In this document: in pieces, positions 1 through 6,911 of the stretch
How positions within the stretch are numbered: the first letter of the stretch is position 1
How the letters are laid out: every line of letters starts with the position of its first letter
Assembly: GCA_003221825.1 (NCBI GenBank)
Contig: QHUE01000088.1
Span: 1 to 9,399 of the forward strand
DNA: 9,399 nucleotides
Source: Gemmatimonadota bacterium
GTDB lineage: Bacteria > Gemmatimonadota > Gemmatimonadetes > Gemmatimonadales > GWC2-71-9
Direction of reading: 5' to 3'
Program-made: the position numbers and the translations under genes
The notes under the pieces: generated by a model
The model's database searches: none
What the model was told of the DNA's origin: nothing
Seen by the model: the letters and a program-made list of their open reading frames with translations, nothing else

Positions 1-1
1 T

Positions 2-739
2 GACGGCGTACCCTACAAGGACTGGAATCTGCACTCGCGTGCCTGGATCCGGGACGCGTCGTACAGCGGGCCCTACAGTCCGAAGAAAAACATCCATGAG
101 GCGGCCTTCCCGGATGCCGAGGACAACGTCGGCTGGGTGGCGACACAGACGAACAACGTGCCGATCCACATTTTCCGGTACGCCGACATGCTGCTCCTCG
201 ACGCCGAAGCGGAGGTCGAGCTGGGGAACCTCGACGTCGCCCGGACGATCGTGAATCAGATCCGTGCGCGCGCGGGCGTCGCAGCGCAGGGGTGCGGTGC
301 GGACACCACGGTGTTCAACCGCTATACGGCGTACTGCACGGTCGCGGGCCCGTCCATGGTGGACACGCTCCAGGCAGGGGTCAATGTCGACTCGCTCCAG
401 ACGGGGTGGGCCTTCTACAAGATCGGGCTCTATACGGTGCCCTGGACCGGTCTGGGAGCAGCGTACGCGCGCAACGCCGTGCGGGCGGAGCGCCGGGTCG
501 AGCTGGCAATGGAAGGCCAGCGGTTCTTCGACTTGCGGCGCTGGGGCATCGCCGATACGGCGGTCAACAACTATGTCGGAAGTGAGGCTGGGCGAATCGC
601 GTACCTTGGCGGTGTGGCGGGTCAGTTCACATTGCCGAAGTATCTGTTCTATCCGATTCCTTCGGTGCAGGTCGAGTTGAGCAAGGTGGGCGGGCAGTGC
701 CAGCTGCAGCAGAATCCCGGTTGGGGAGCCTGCCAGTAG
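2..739 (+). CDS. SusD/RagB-family outer-membrane nutrient-binding protein, C-terminal part (5' end outside window)
   Basis: The frame is open from the first complete codon at position 2, so the start and the lipoprotein signal lie upstream; 245 residues are visible. Family knowledge: SusD-type lipoproteins sit on the outer membrane as the lid of a SusC TonB-dependent transporter and capture oligosaccharides or other polymers. Seen here: the helical segment RYADMLLLDAEAEVELGN followed by ARTIVNQIRARAG (about residues 59-92), the hallmark ERRVELAMEGQRFFDLRRWG (about residues 163-182), and a C-terminus of the type YPIPSVQVEL...LQQNPGW, which is how SusD proteins normally end. The loop between these blocks carries several cysteines and is probably lineage-specific. 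A SusC gene would be expected immediately upstream. The gene converges on the large VCBS gene with a 10-nt gap; a terminator-like hairpin begins about 30 nt after its stop. The substrate cannot be inferred. Confidence 0.93.
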   Translation, partial: DGVPYKDWNLHSRAWIRDASYSGPYSPKKNIHEAAFPDAEDNVGWVATQTNNVPIHIFRYADMLLLDAEAEVELGNLDVARTIVNQIRARAGVAAQGCGADTTVFNRYTAYCTVAGPSMVDTLQAGVNVDSLQTGWAFYKIGLYTVPWTGLGAAYARNAVRAERRVELAMEGQRFFDLRRWGIADTAVNNYVGSEAGRIAYLGGVAGQFTLPKYLFYPIPSVQVELSKVGGQCQLQQNPGWGACQ

Positions 740-749
740 GCAGCGCGAG

Positions 750-3700
750 CTAGCGCCGGCGTAGTATAAAAGCCTGCAGGGAGTCGCCCGTGTTCGCCAC
801 GAGCACGGCGCTCCCTGCAGGCGTTTTCATGAGCACGAGTCCCGCCACGCCACGGGACGCGAGCAAGCCGCTCTCGATTGGCGGGACCGGCGTAAAGTGG
901 CCCTTGCCATCTCCCCGTAACCACAGCCCGTTCCCCGCGTCGGGCGGTGTGGTGTTCGGCTCCATCTCCGTGAAGTTGCCGGCAACAATCAGATCGAGAT
1001 TGCCGTCGCCGTCCACATCGTGCGCCACGATGCCACGGATCGGGGAGATCTGCGCGAGATTCGGGAGCAGCACGGGCGTGAACGTGCCGTTGCCGTTATT
1101 CTGCAAGTACAGGCTGGCGAACGAGTCGACCTGATCGTGCACCGCGTGCTGCAGCGACGCCGGACTGAGCAGCTGGGCGACGGTGGCCGCCGCAAATGTG
1201 GAGTAGAGCGGGACGTGCAGCGCCAGCGGATAGATCGTCGGCCCCAACTTCGCCCGTCCGAAGAACGGGTAATCCTTTCCGTCGAGCGTCTGCGTGAGCA
1301 CGATATCGGCCGTGTGATTCCCCGTGAAGTCGCCCGCGTAGACCCCGAAGGGATTCTGGGGCGACGCCGGATACATGAAGTTCAGCCCCATGTTGCCGGC
1401 CACGAGGTCGGGACGCCCGTCGTGATTGAAGTCGGCCGTCGCGAGACTCCACCACCAGCCGCGTGTGGGACCGGCGCCCACTGAGGCCGTCACGTTCTGG
1501 AGTCGCGCGCCGTCGTTGCGGAAGAACTCGAGCGGCATCCATTCGCCGGCGGTGACGAGATCGAGCTTGCCGTCGCCGTCGAAATCGATCCACACCGCTG
1601 CCGTCACCAGGCCGAACGGCTGCGCCAGCTCGGGCGCGACCTGCGCCGTGACGTCTGTGAAATGCCCGCCATCATTGCGCAACACGTAGCTGCGCGCCGG
1701 ATACGGATAATTCCGCGGCGTGAGACGCCCGCCGACGAAGAGGTCCACCCGGCCGTCGCCGTTGTAATCGCCCGCCGCGATCGCCGCCGTGCACGTGAGC
1801 ATGGCCGGCAGCGCCGCGGTATCGCGCACAAAGCGTCCACCACCCTGATTGATGTAGAGCCGGTCCTGGAGCAGGCGGGACATGGGGGTGTGCTGGTATC
1901 CGCAGCTCGCGACGTAGAGATCGGGCCTGCCGTCGCCGTTCGCATCGAAAAAGAGCGCGCCCCAGTCTTCGTACGCGCCGTCGGCCGCCCAGGGCTGGCC
2001 CTGCGCCGATTCGACAAAGCTCCCGTCCGTCTTTTGAAGAAAGAGCTTTCCGGGGTTTCCTGCCGTGCCGCCTACGAACACATCGTCCAAACCGTCGCCG
2101 TTGACGTCCGCCACCGCAATGGCGGGACCCTGCCGCGACGGCTCATACGGAAGCAGCGGCTGCACGTCGTAATCGGGAGCGGCGGAGAAGGTTTGAGCGT
2201 AGGCCGGGGCTTTTGCGGGCTGGAACTGCGGGTTTCTGGTGTCAGGTGTCAGGTGCTTGGGGGTGCATTTGTCTGACACCAGACACCTGACACCAGACAC
2301 CTGCCTCACCGTCACCATCTGATCCACACCGAGTCCAGTAAGCACCTGGGTCCGTCCATCAGGCCAGACCACGACCAGGCTGTCGACCCGCGTCGACCCG
2401 CCAAGTCCGAAATGCTCACGATCGTCCATGGTCGACATGAGGCCGCGATAGGGCGAGTGATAGAGATACTGCCGTCTGCCGTCGGCCGTCAGCATGAGCG
2501 TGGCACCGAGACTGCGGCGGTTTGGCGGCTCGCCCTCGAGCACGACCGTGAGGAAGTGTGCGGCCGTATCGCGCTGGACATTCTCGTAGATCGACGCGGG
2601 CGCATCGATATTGTTCACGACCAGGTCGAGCTTGCCGTCGTTGTTGAGATCGACATAGGCGGCGCCGTACGAGAAGCCGGGCTGATCCATGCCCCACGCC
2701 TTGCTCACATCGCTGAACGTCAGATCGCCGTTGTTGCGAAACAGGTAGTTCGGGACGCGGTAGCTGCGCAACTGGCGTAACGCCTCCAGCGCCGCCGCAT
2801 GATCGTTTGCCCGGCGCGCGCGAAATACCGCCAACTGGTAGTCGAGATCGTTGGGCGCCTTGGGATAGCCGTTCGTGACGAAGATGTCCTTGCGCCCGTC
2901 GTTGTCGAAATCGGCGAACAAGGCGCTCCAGCTCCAATCGGTGGCGGCAACGCCCGCGAAATTCGCGATTTCGCTGAACACCACGTCGCCGTGCGGCGTG
3001 ATGCCGTTGCTCAACTGCAGCGCGTTGGCGTCGTAGTCGTCCCGAAACCCCCGGCTCCGCTGCTCCATGCGCCTGGCATTGGTGAGATAGCCGCTCATGC
3101 GCTTGCGCTGTTCGGAGGAGGCAGGCAGCATGTCCATCTGGACGACGTCGGGCCAGCCGTCGTTGTTGAAATCGGCGACGTCGACGCCCATCCCGGCGAT
3201 GCTCGTGTGTTTCAGCGACGCGGCGGCCTTATCCGTAAACGTGCCGTTCCCATTGTTGATGTAGAGGGCGTCGTTCGGGGAGACGTCGTTCGACACGTAG
3301 ATGTCGGGCCGGCCGTCCCGGTTCACGTCGGCCACGACCACGCCGAGCCCGTACCCGATTTGCCGCAGAATCCCCGCCTGCTCTGACACGTCCGTAAACG
3401 TCCCGTCGCCGTTGTTGCGGTACAGCGTGTTGTAGCTTGCGGGGCTGTTGGTCCGCACGCCGAGGGGGTGCGCGTCGGCCGCGCCGCGCGCAAAGTCCTG
3501 CGGGGAGTTGTTCAGCAGGAAGAGGTCGAGGTAGCCGTCGCCGTTGTAATCGAGGAAGACCGCGTGCGTGGTGAAGCCGGTGTCGGCGATGCCGTACTTC
3601 GCCGCCGCCTCCGTGAACGTGCCGTCGCCGTTATTGATGAAGAGCAGGTTGGCGCGATCGACCCCTTTGGACCTGGCTCCGGGACCGGAGACGGAGACGT

Positions 3701-4088
3701 AGATATCCAGGAACCCATCGTTATTGATGTCCACCATCGTTGCGCCCGTACACCACCGGTTGGTCTTGACCCCGGCGCGCTCGGTGATGTCCTCGAACTG
3801 CAGGTTGCCTGTGTTCCGATACAGGCGGCTCGAGACCATGTTGCCGCTGAAGAAGATGTCCGGCAGGCCGTCGTTATCGATGTCGCCCACGGCGACGCCG
3901 GCGCCGTTGTAGATGTAGACGTCGTTCTGGATGTTGAAGGAATCGTTGGTCGTGATGGTGTTCGCGAACGAGATGCCGGTCTGCCCCGGGGAGAGCAGCC
4001 TGAAGACGGGCGCGGCCGTTTCGCCGCCGCAGCTCGCCACGGCGATCAGCAGCAGCATACCGATCGAGTAAACGGATCCGCGAAACAT
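750..4088 (-). CDS. Giant VCBS/FG-GAP lipoprotein with central ASPIC/UnbV domain
   Basis: About 1112 residues. The chosen start gives MFRGSVYSIGMLLL... with lipobox V-A-S-C and the lipid-carrying Cys at residue 20; upstream in-frame ATGs would only add basic, low-complexity sequence overlapping the divergent gene. Predicted to be exported and lipid-anchored. The first half has seven Ca-binding FG-GAP motifs (DIDNDGLPD, DINNDGFLD, DYNGDGYLD, DVNRDGRPD, DFNNDGWPD, DFDNDGRKD, DLNNDGKLD), interspersed with N-N-G-D/N-G-T-F-T turns. An ASPIC/UnbV domain follows at about residues 508-592 (HFGLGG..., VVWPDGRTQVL). After a repeat-derived linker (about 596-618), seven more motifs follow (DVNGDGLDD, DANGDGRPD, DYNGDGRVD, DFDGDGKLD, DFNHDGRPD, degenerate DFTGNHTAD, DVDGDGNLD). 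Seven per half fits two seven-bladed β-propellers. Proteins of this size and layout are known next to SusC/SusD loci in Bacteroidota and relatives; their biochemical role is not established. A surface binding or scaffold role is inference. Confidence 0.9.
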   Translation of the reverse strand: MFRGSVYSIGMLLLIAVASCGGETAAPVFRLLSPGQTGISFANTITTNDSFNIQNDVYIYNGAGVAVGDIDNDGLPDIFFSGNMVSSRLYRNTGNLQFEDITERAGVKTNRWCTGATMVDINNDGFLDIYVSVSGPGARSKGVDRANLLFINNGDGTFTEAAAKYGIADTGFTTHAVFLDYNGDGYLDLFLLNNSPQDFARGAADAHPLGVRTNSPASYNTLYRNNGDGTFTDVSEQAGILRQIGYGLGVVVADVNRDGRPDIYVSNDVSPNDALYINNGNGTFTDKAAASLKHTSIAGMGVDVADFNNDGWPDVVQMDMLPASSEQRKRMSGYLTNARRMEQRSRGFRDDYDANALQLSNGITPHGDVVFSEIANFAGVAATDWSWSALFADFDNDGRKDIFVTNGYPKAPNDLDYQLAVFRARRANDHAAALEALRQLRSYRVPNYLFRNNGDLTFSDVSKAWGMDQPGFSYGAAYVDLNNDGKLDLVVNNIDAPASIYENVQRDTAAHFLTVVLEGEPPNRRSLGATLMLTADGRRQYLYHSPYRGLMSTMDDREHFGLGGSTRVDSLVVVWPDGRTQVLTGLGVDQMVTVRQVSGVRCLVSDKCTPKHLTPDTRNPQFQPAKAPAYAQTFSAAPDYDVQPLLPYEPSRQGPAIAVADVNGDGLDDVFVGGTAGNPGKLFLQKTDGSFVESAQGQPWAADGAYEDWGALFFDANGDGRPDLYVASCGYQHTPMSRLLQDRLYINQGGGRFVRDTAALPAMLTCTAAIAAGDYNGDGRVDLFVGGRLTPRNYPYPARSYVLRNDGGHFTDVTAQVAPELAQPFGLVTAAVWIDFDGDGKLDLVTAGEWMPLEFFRNDGARLQNVTASVGAGPTRGWWWSLATADFNHDGRPDLVAGNMGLNFMYPASPQNPFGVYAGDFTGNHTADIVLTQTLDGKDYPFFGRAKLGPTIYPLALHVPLYSTFAAATVAQLLSPASLQHAVHDQVDSFASLYLQNNGNGTFTPVLLPNLAQISPIRGIVAHDVDGDGNLDLIVAGNFTEMEPNTTPPDAGNGLWLRGDGKGHFTPVPPIESGLLASRGVAGLVLMKTPAGSAVLVANTGDSLQAFILRRR
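768..827. terminator. Near-symmetric intrinsic-terminator-like hairpin between convergent genes
   Basis: A perfect 12-bp inverted repeat, GCCTGCAGGGAG at 772-783 and CTCCCTGCAGGC at 811-822, is extended inward by a further 7-bp pairing (785-792 with 804-810, one bulged C at 789), leaving an 11-nt loop. The left arm is preceded by AAAA (768-771) and the right arm is followed after one G by TTTT (824-827). Either strand therefore gives a GC-rich stem followed by a short U run. It lies 30 nt after the SusD stop, the right place for its terminator. On the other strand it lies inside the last codons of the VCBS gene, before that gene's stop. The U tracts are only 4 nt, so strength is uncertain. 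Confidence 0.6.
2235..2303. repeat. Palindromic CTGACACC-type repeat inside the VCBS coding region
   Basis: Left arm 2235-2255 and right arm 2277-2297 are inverted repeats matching at 20 of 21 positions (16 perfect in a row, 2235-2250 with 2282-2297), around a 21-nt spacer. The right side is also a tandem repeat: positions 2273-2303 are CTGACACCAGACAC repeated with period 14 (two full units plus CTG). On the coding (-) strand it reads in frame as QVSGVRCLVSDKCTPKHL and following residues, a cysteine-containing stretch unlike the rest of the protein, placed exactly between the ASPIC/UnbV domain and the second propeller. It has no stop codon. Likely a member of a dispersed REP-like repeat family that inserted into a tolerant linker; only this copy is visible here. 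Confidence 0.8.
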
Positions 4089-4136
4089 GGCCACGGAAAC
4101 TAACGCGCCCTTGCCGGGCCGGATATCGTTCAGGCC
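4089..4136. promoter_or_regulatory. 48-nt divergent intergenic gap
   Basis: This is the only non-coding DNA between the divergent VCBS lipoprotein start (4088, -) and the CRTAC1-type start (4137, +). It must hold, or overlap, the start region of both transcripts. I see no clear -35/-10 pair in either direction and no strong Shine-Dalgarno: only CAGG just before 4137, and nothing convincing before 4088. An in-frame stop at 4101 limits upstream extension of the forward gene. The promoters probably extend into the opposing coding sequences, or one start is mis-set. Two full promoters plus leaders would hardly fit, so coordinated regulation is plausible. Confidence 0.4.
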
Positions 4137-5885
4137 ATGCTTGCGTGGCGTCGTTTCATTGTGACGGCGGCCTTCGTGGCCGCCGTCGTCGCCGTCATCA
4201 TCCTCAACGCGCGCGCCACCGGGAGCAGCGCGAGCGCGAGTGAAACCATCCATTTGAGCGAAGTCGCGCAGGCGAGCGGGATCGACTTCGTGCATCAATC
4301 CCCTAGGCTGGACTCCAAGGTCGCGCACATCGCCGCCCACATCGCCGCCCTCGGCGCCTGCGTCTCGGTCGCGGACGTGAACAATGACGGCTGGCCCGAC
4401 CTCTACTTCACGTCGTCGCGGTTCGGCACATCGAACGCGCTGTACATCAACCAGAAGGACGGCACCTTCCGCGACGTCGCGGCGGAAGCGGGCGTCGGGG
4501 GGGGGACGCTAAACCGCGCCGGCGAAGGCGTGTCGATGGGCGCGGTGTGGGGCGACTACGACAACGACGGCAACGAAGATCTGCTCGTCTACAAGTGGGG
4601 CTACCCGCAGCTGCTGCACAATCGAGGGCTAGGACACTTCGAGGATGTGACGGCGCAGTCGGGGCTGCGCACCTGGATGAATTCCAACGGCGCCGTTTGG
4701 TTCGACTTCGACCGCGATGGCCTGCTCGATCTCTACATCACCGGTTACTTCCGCTCCGACATCGACTTCTGGCATCTCACGACCACGCGCATCATGCAGC
4801 AGAGCTGGGAATTCGCCTCGAACGGCGGCAAGAATCTGCTGTTCAAGAATCTCGGCAAGGGGCATTTCAAGGACGTCACGGACTCGATGGGTGTGGGCAG
4901 CACGCGCTGGACGCTCGCGGCCGCGGCGGCCGACTTCAACGACGACGGGTGGCCGGACCTCTATCTCGCCAACGACTACGGGCCCGAGGAGCTGTTCCTC
5001 AATCGCGAAGGCAAGCGGTTCGAGCTGGCGCGCGCGGGGCTCGAGGACGATTCCAAGAGCGGCATGGCGGTCGCGCTCGGCGATGTCTACAACCGCGGCG
5101 AGCACGACGTCTTCGTCACCAACATTTCGGAGAAGGGCTTCCTGTTTCAGGGCAACAACCTGCGGCTCAACTTCTTGAAGGAGCTGGGGAAGTTCAACGA
5201 GGTGGCGACCGGCGTCGTGGCCGACGCGGGGTGGGCGTGGGGGGCGCAGTTCGGCGACTTGAACAACGACGGCCTCCTCGATCTCTTCGTCGCGAACGGC
5301 TTCATCTCGGCCGACTCGACGCGCAGCTACTGGTACGGGATGTCGAAGATCGCGGGGGCGCAGGGCAACATCTTCGAGGACGCAAAGAACTGGCCGCCGA
5401 TCGGCACGGCCAGCCTGTCGGGCTACGAGCGCTCGCGTGTGCTGCTGAATCGCGGCCAGGCGGGGTTCGTCGATGTCGCGCAGGAGGCGGGCGTCACCGA
5501 CCTGCTCGACGGCCGCGGCGTCGCGATGGCCGATCTCTTCAACAATGGGCTGCTCGATGTGGTGGTTGCGAATGAGAAGGGCAGGGCGCTGCTGTACCGC
5601 AACATCGCCAACCCCTCGCACTGGGTCGAGCTCAAGCTCGTCGGGACGCGCAGCAACCGCAGCGCCATCGGCGCCGAGGTGACGGCGGAGATCGGGCCGG
5701 GCCGGCAGCGCCAGGTCGTGGATGGTGGCTCGGGATTCTGCAGCCAGAACGATCGGCGGCTGCATTTTGGGCTGGGCGATCAGCGGCTCGGGCGCGTCAC
5801 GATTCGCTGGCCCTCCGGCACTGAGCAGGTCTTGAACGGTCTCGCGATCGATCAGCTGCATGTGATCACGGAGCCTCCACGCTGA
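4137..5885 (+). CDS. CRTAC1-type FG-GAP/VCBS protein with C-terminal ASPIC/UnbV domain
   Basis: 582 residues. The N-terminus is a basic patch (WRR) and a hydrophobic stretch at about residues 7-23 with no lipobox, so it is an uncleaved anchor or Sec signal and the rest is probably periplasmic. There are seven FG-GAP-type motifs: DVNNDGWPD (about 80-88), DYDNDGNED, DFDRDGLLD, DFNDDGWPD, DVYNRGEHD, DLNNDGLLD and DLFNNGLLD. The fifth and seventh lack the canonical calcium-loop residues. Seven blades fit one β-propeller. The C-terminal ASPIC/UnbV domain (about 494-570) has the signature NRSAIGAEV, GGSGFCSQNDRRLHFGLG and IRWPSG. The family name comes from a vertebrate cartilage acidic protein; the bacterial function is unknown. 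The stop overlaps the start of the RnfD-like gene, and this gene pair occurs together in other bacteria. It is divergent from the larger VCBS lipoprotein, which shares its domains. A 9-G run at 4497-4505 lies between the first two motifs. Confidence 0.92.
   Translation: MLAWRRFIVTAAFVAAVVAVIILNARATGSSASASETIHLSEVAQASGIDFVHQSPRLDSKVAHIAAHIAALGACVSVADVNNDGWPDLYFTSSRFGTSNALYINQKDGTFRDVAAEAGVGGGTLNRAGEGVSMGAVWGDYDNDGNEDLLVYKWGYPQLLHNRGLGHFEDVTAQSGLRTWMNSNGAVWFDFDRDGLLDLYITGYFRSDIDFWHLTTTRIMQQSWEFASNGGKNLLFKNLGKGHFKDVTDSMGVGSTRWTLAAAAADFNDDGWPDLYLANDYGPEELFLNREGKRFELARAGLEDDSKSGMAVALGDVYNRGEHDVFVTNISEKGFLFQGNNLRLNFLKELGKFNEVATGVVADAGWAWGAQFGDLNNDGLLDLFVANGFISADSTRSYWYGMSKIAGAQGNIFEDAKNWPPIGTASLSGYERSRVLLNRGQAGFVDVAQEAGVTDLLDGRGVAMADLFNNGLLDVVVANEKGRALLYRNIANPSHWVELKLVGTRSNRSAIGAEVTAEIGPGRQRQVVDGGSGFCSQNDRRLHFGLGDQRLGRVTIRWPSGTEQVLNGLAIDQLHVITEPPR
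4163..4187 (+). other. Strong UUCG-loop hairpin in early codons of the CRTAC1-type gene
   Basis: GACGGCGGCC (4163-4172) and GGCCGCCGTC (4178-4187) are perfectly complementary over 10 bp around the 5-nt loop TTCGT. It covers codons 9-17, encoding the Ala/Val-rich membrane segment. No U run follows, so it is not an intrinsic terminator. It may be a by-product of GC-rich Ala/Val codons, or may affect translation initiation or mRNA stability. Confidence 0.4.
5870..5873 (+). promoter_or_regulatory. Shine-Dalgarno GGAG supporting a CTG start at 5882
   Basis: GGAG lies in the last codons of the CRTAC1-type gene, eight nucleotides before CTG at 5882. That CTG overlaps the upstream stop as CTGA. The next candidate, TTG at 5912, has no such motif in front of it. 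This decides the start of the RnfD-like gene and implies translational coupling. Confidence 0.5.
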
Positions 5886-6694
5886 AGCGCATCTTCACCG
5901 ATCCCAAATACTTGATCGTCATGCTCATCACGCTGGTGCTCGTAGTGGGCGAGGCGCGCTACAGCATCCTCGGCGGCTACCAGCGGCTCGCGACGACGCT
6001 CGGCGTGTGTGTGGCGACGGAAGTGCTGCTCTCGTGGTGGCTGCGGGGTCGAGTGGCGAACGTGGCGAGCGCGTACATCACGGGGATCAGCCTGGCGCTG
6101 CTGACCAAGCCCCAGGCCAACATTCTCTGGCCCTTTGCGCTGGGCGCCTTCATCGCGATCGCGTCCAAGTACGTGCTCACGTATCGGGGCCGGCATCTTT
6201 GGAATCCCAGCAACTTCGCGATCGCGCTCCTCGTGCTCGTCGCGGCCGATTCCGTCGCGATTCTCAGCCATCAGTGGGGCAACGACATCGGCACCAATCT
6301 CGTGATCTGGACGTTCGGCCTGGTGATCGCGTGGCGCGCGCGGGTGCTGCACGTCACGCTGACGTACGTGGCCTGTTTCATCATCTTCGCGCTGCTGCGC
6401 CATGTGATCGTGGGTGGACCGCTGTTCGCCGAGTTGGCGCCGATTACGGGGCCGATGTATCAGCTGTTCGTCTTCTTCATGGTTACCGATCCGCGCACGA
6501 CGGTCAGCACCAAGCGCGGCCGGATGATCGTGGTGGCGCTCGTCGCGCTCATCGAGACTCTCATCCGGCTCGCGGGCGATTATCAGATCGGGCTGCTGCG
6601 GCCGTTCTATGTGTCGCCGCCGATTCTGGCGCTCGCGATGGTGGGCCCGGCCGCGCTCTTCCTGGATCTTCGACGGAAAGCAGCGCCGGCGTGA
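5882..6694 (+). CDS. RnfD/NqrB-like inner-membrane protein
   Basis: About 270 residues from a proposed CTG start; the conservative alternatives are TTG 5912 or ATG 5921. The extra N-terminus, (M)KRIFTDPKYLIVML, reads like a genuine RnfD-family start. About nine to ten hydrophobic segments are visible, so it is a polytopic inner-membrane protein. Family marks (NQR2/RnfD/RnfE): SKYVLTYRGRHLWNPSNFAI (about residues 95-114) corresponds to the conserved H-(I/L)-x-N-P block, and FFMVTDPRTTVSTKRGR (near residues 197-213) to the conserved F-M-x-T-D-P...T...G-R block. Family knowledge: RnfD and NqrB carry FMN covalently bound to Thr in an S-G-A-T-type motif and help couple electron transfer to ion pumping. 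No such motif is visible here, and the protein is shorter than usual RnfD (about 350), so a redox-pumping role is doubtful. No other rnf/nqr subunit genes are present. The overlap with the upstream CRTAC1-type gene suggests the two products act together. Confidence 0.85.
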   Translation: MKRIFTDPKYLIVMLITLVLVVGEARYSILGGYQRLATTLGVCVATEVLLSWWLRGRVANVASAYITGISLALLTKPQANILWPFALGAFIAIASKYVLTYRGRHLWNPSNFAIALLVLVAADSVAILSHQWGNDIGTNLVIWTFGLVIAWRARVLHVTLTYVACFIIFALLRHVIVGGPLFAELAPITGPMYQLFVFFMVTDPRTTVSTKRGRMIVVALVALIETLIRLAGDYQIGLLRPFYVSPPILALAMVGPAALFLDLRRKAAPA

Positions 6695-6830
6695 TACTCC
6701 GGGGCGTCTCGCGCTCGGCAAGACACCACCGGCCGCGTGAAGCCGATCGTAGTGCGCATGCTGCTGAAGGAAGGCCGTCGCGAGCTTCCCAAGACCTGAG
6801 GTCCCATGCGCGCCGCAGCTTAGCCGCATT

Positions 6831-6842
6831 CCGTTAGGCGGC
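6831..6842 (+). repeat. attC-like right-end repeat, copy 1
   Basis: CCGTTAGGCGGC is identical to positions 7333-7344. The GTTAGGC core (6833-6839) fits the GTTRRRY recombination core of integron cassette sites. The preceding GCAGCTTAGCCGCATT looks like the right half of an attC, but no RYYYAAC partner was found upstream, so at best it is a half-site. Confidence 0.35.
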
Positions 6843-6906
6843 CCCGCTCGCCCGCTTGTGACCTTGCAGCCCGAGGCGGGGTACACCTTTAGAGATTGTT
6901 CTTCGC

Positions 6907-6911
6907 GGAGG
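6907..6911 (+). promoter_or_regulatory. Shine-Dalgarno GGAGG deciding a GTG start at 6919
   Basis: GGAGG is one nucleotide from ATG 6913, too close to serve it, but seven nucleotides from GTG 6919, an ideal distance. This favours the GTG start of the lipoprotein gene. Confidence 0.6.

Noticed and set aside
1080..3640. Recurring GTGCCGT(T/C)GCCGTT-type DNA motifs suggesting a repeat array
   Set aside because: They simply encode the recurring N-N-G-D/N-G-T-F turns of the FG-GAP/VCBS repeats, and the spacing follows the protein repeat, not a CRISPR or DNA element.
4089..4340. N-terminal extension of the large VCBS frame to an ATG at 4340
   Set aside because: The added 84 residues are basic and low complexity, fully overlap the well-supported divergent gene, and would bury the lipoprotein signal; the lipobox supports the start at 4088.
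4326..4349. Perfect 12-bp tandem duplication CACATCGCCGCC
   Set aside because: It encodes HIAAHIAA in a segment where, as I remember the family, a similar H-I-x-x-x-I-A-A stretch is usual, so there is no sign of extra length; probably coincidental codon use.
6737..6799. 20-codon GTG frame ending in LPKT
   Set aside because: No ribosome binding site and no recognisable feature; within expectation for chance.
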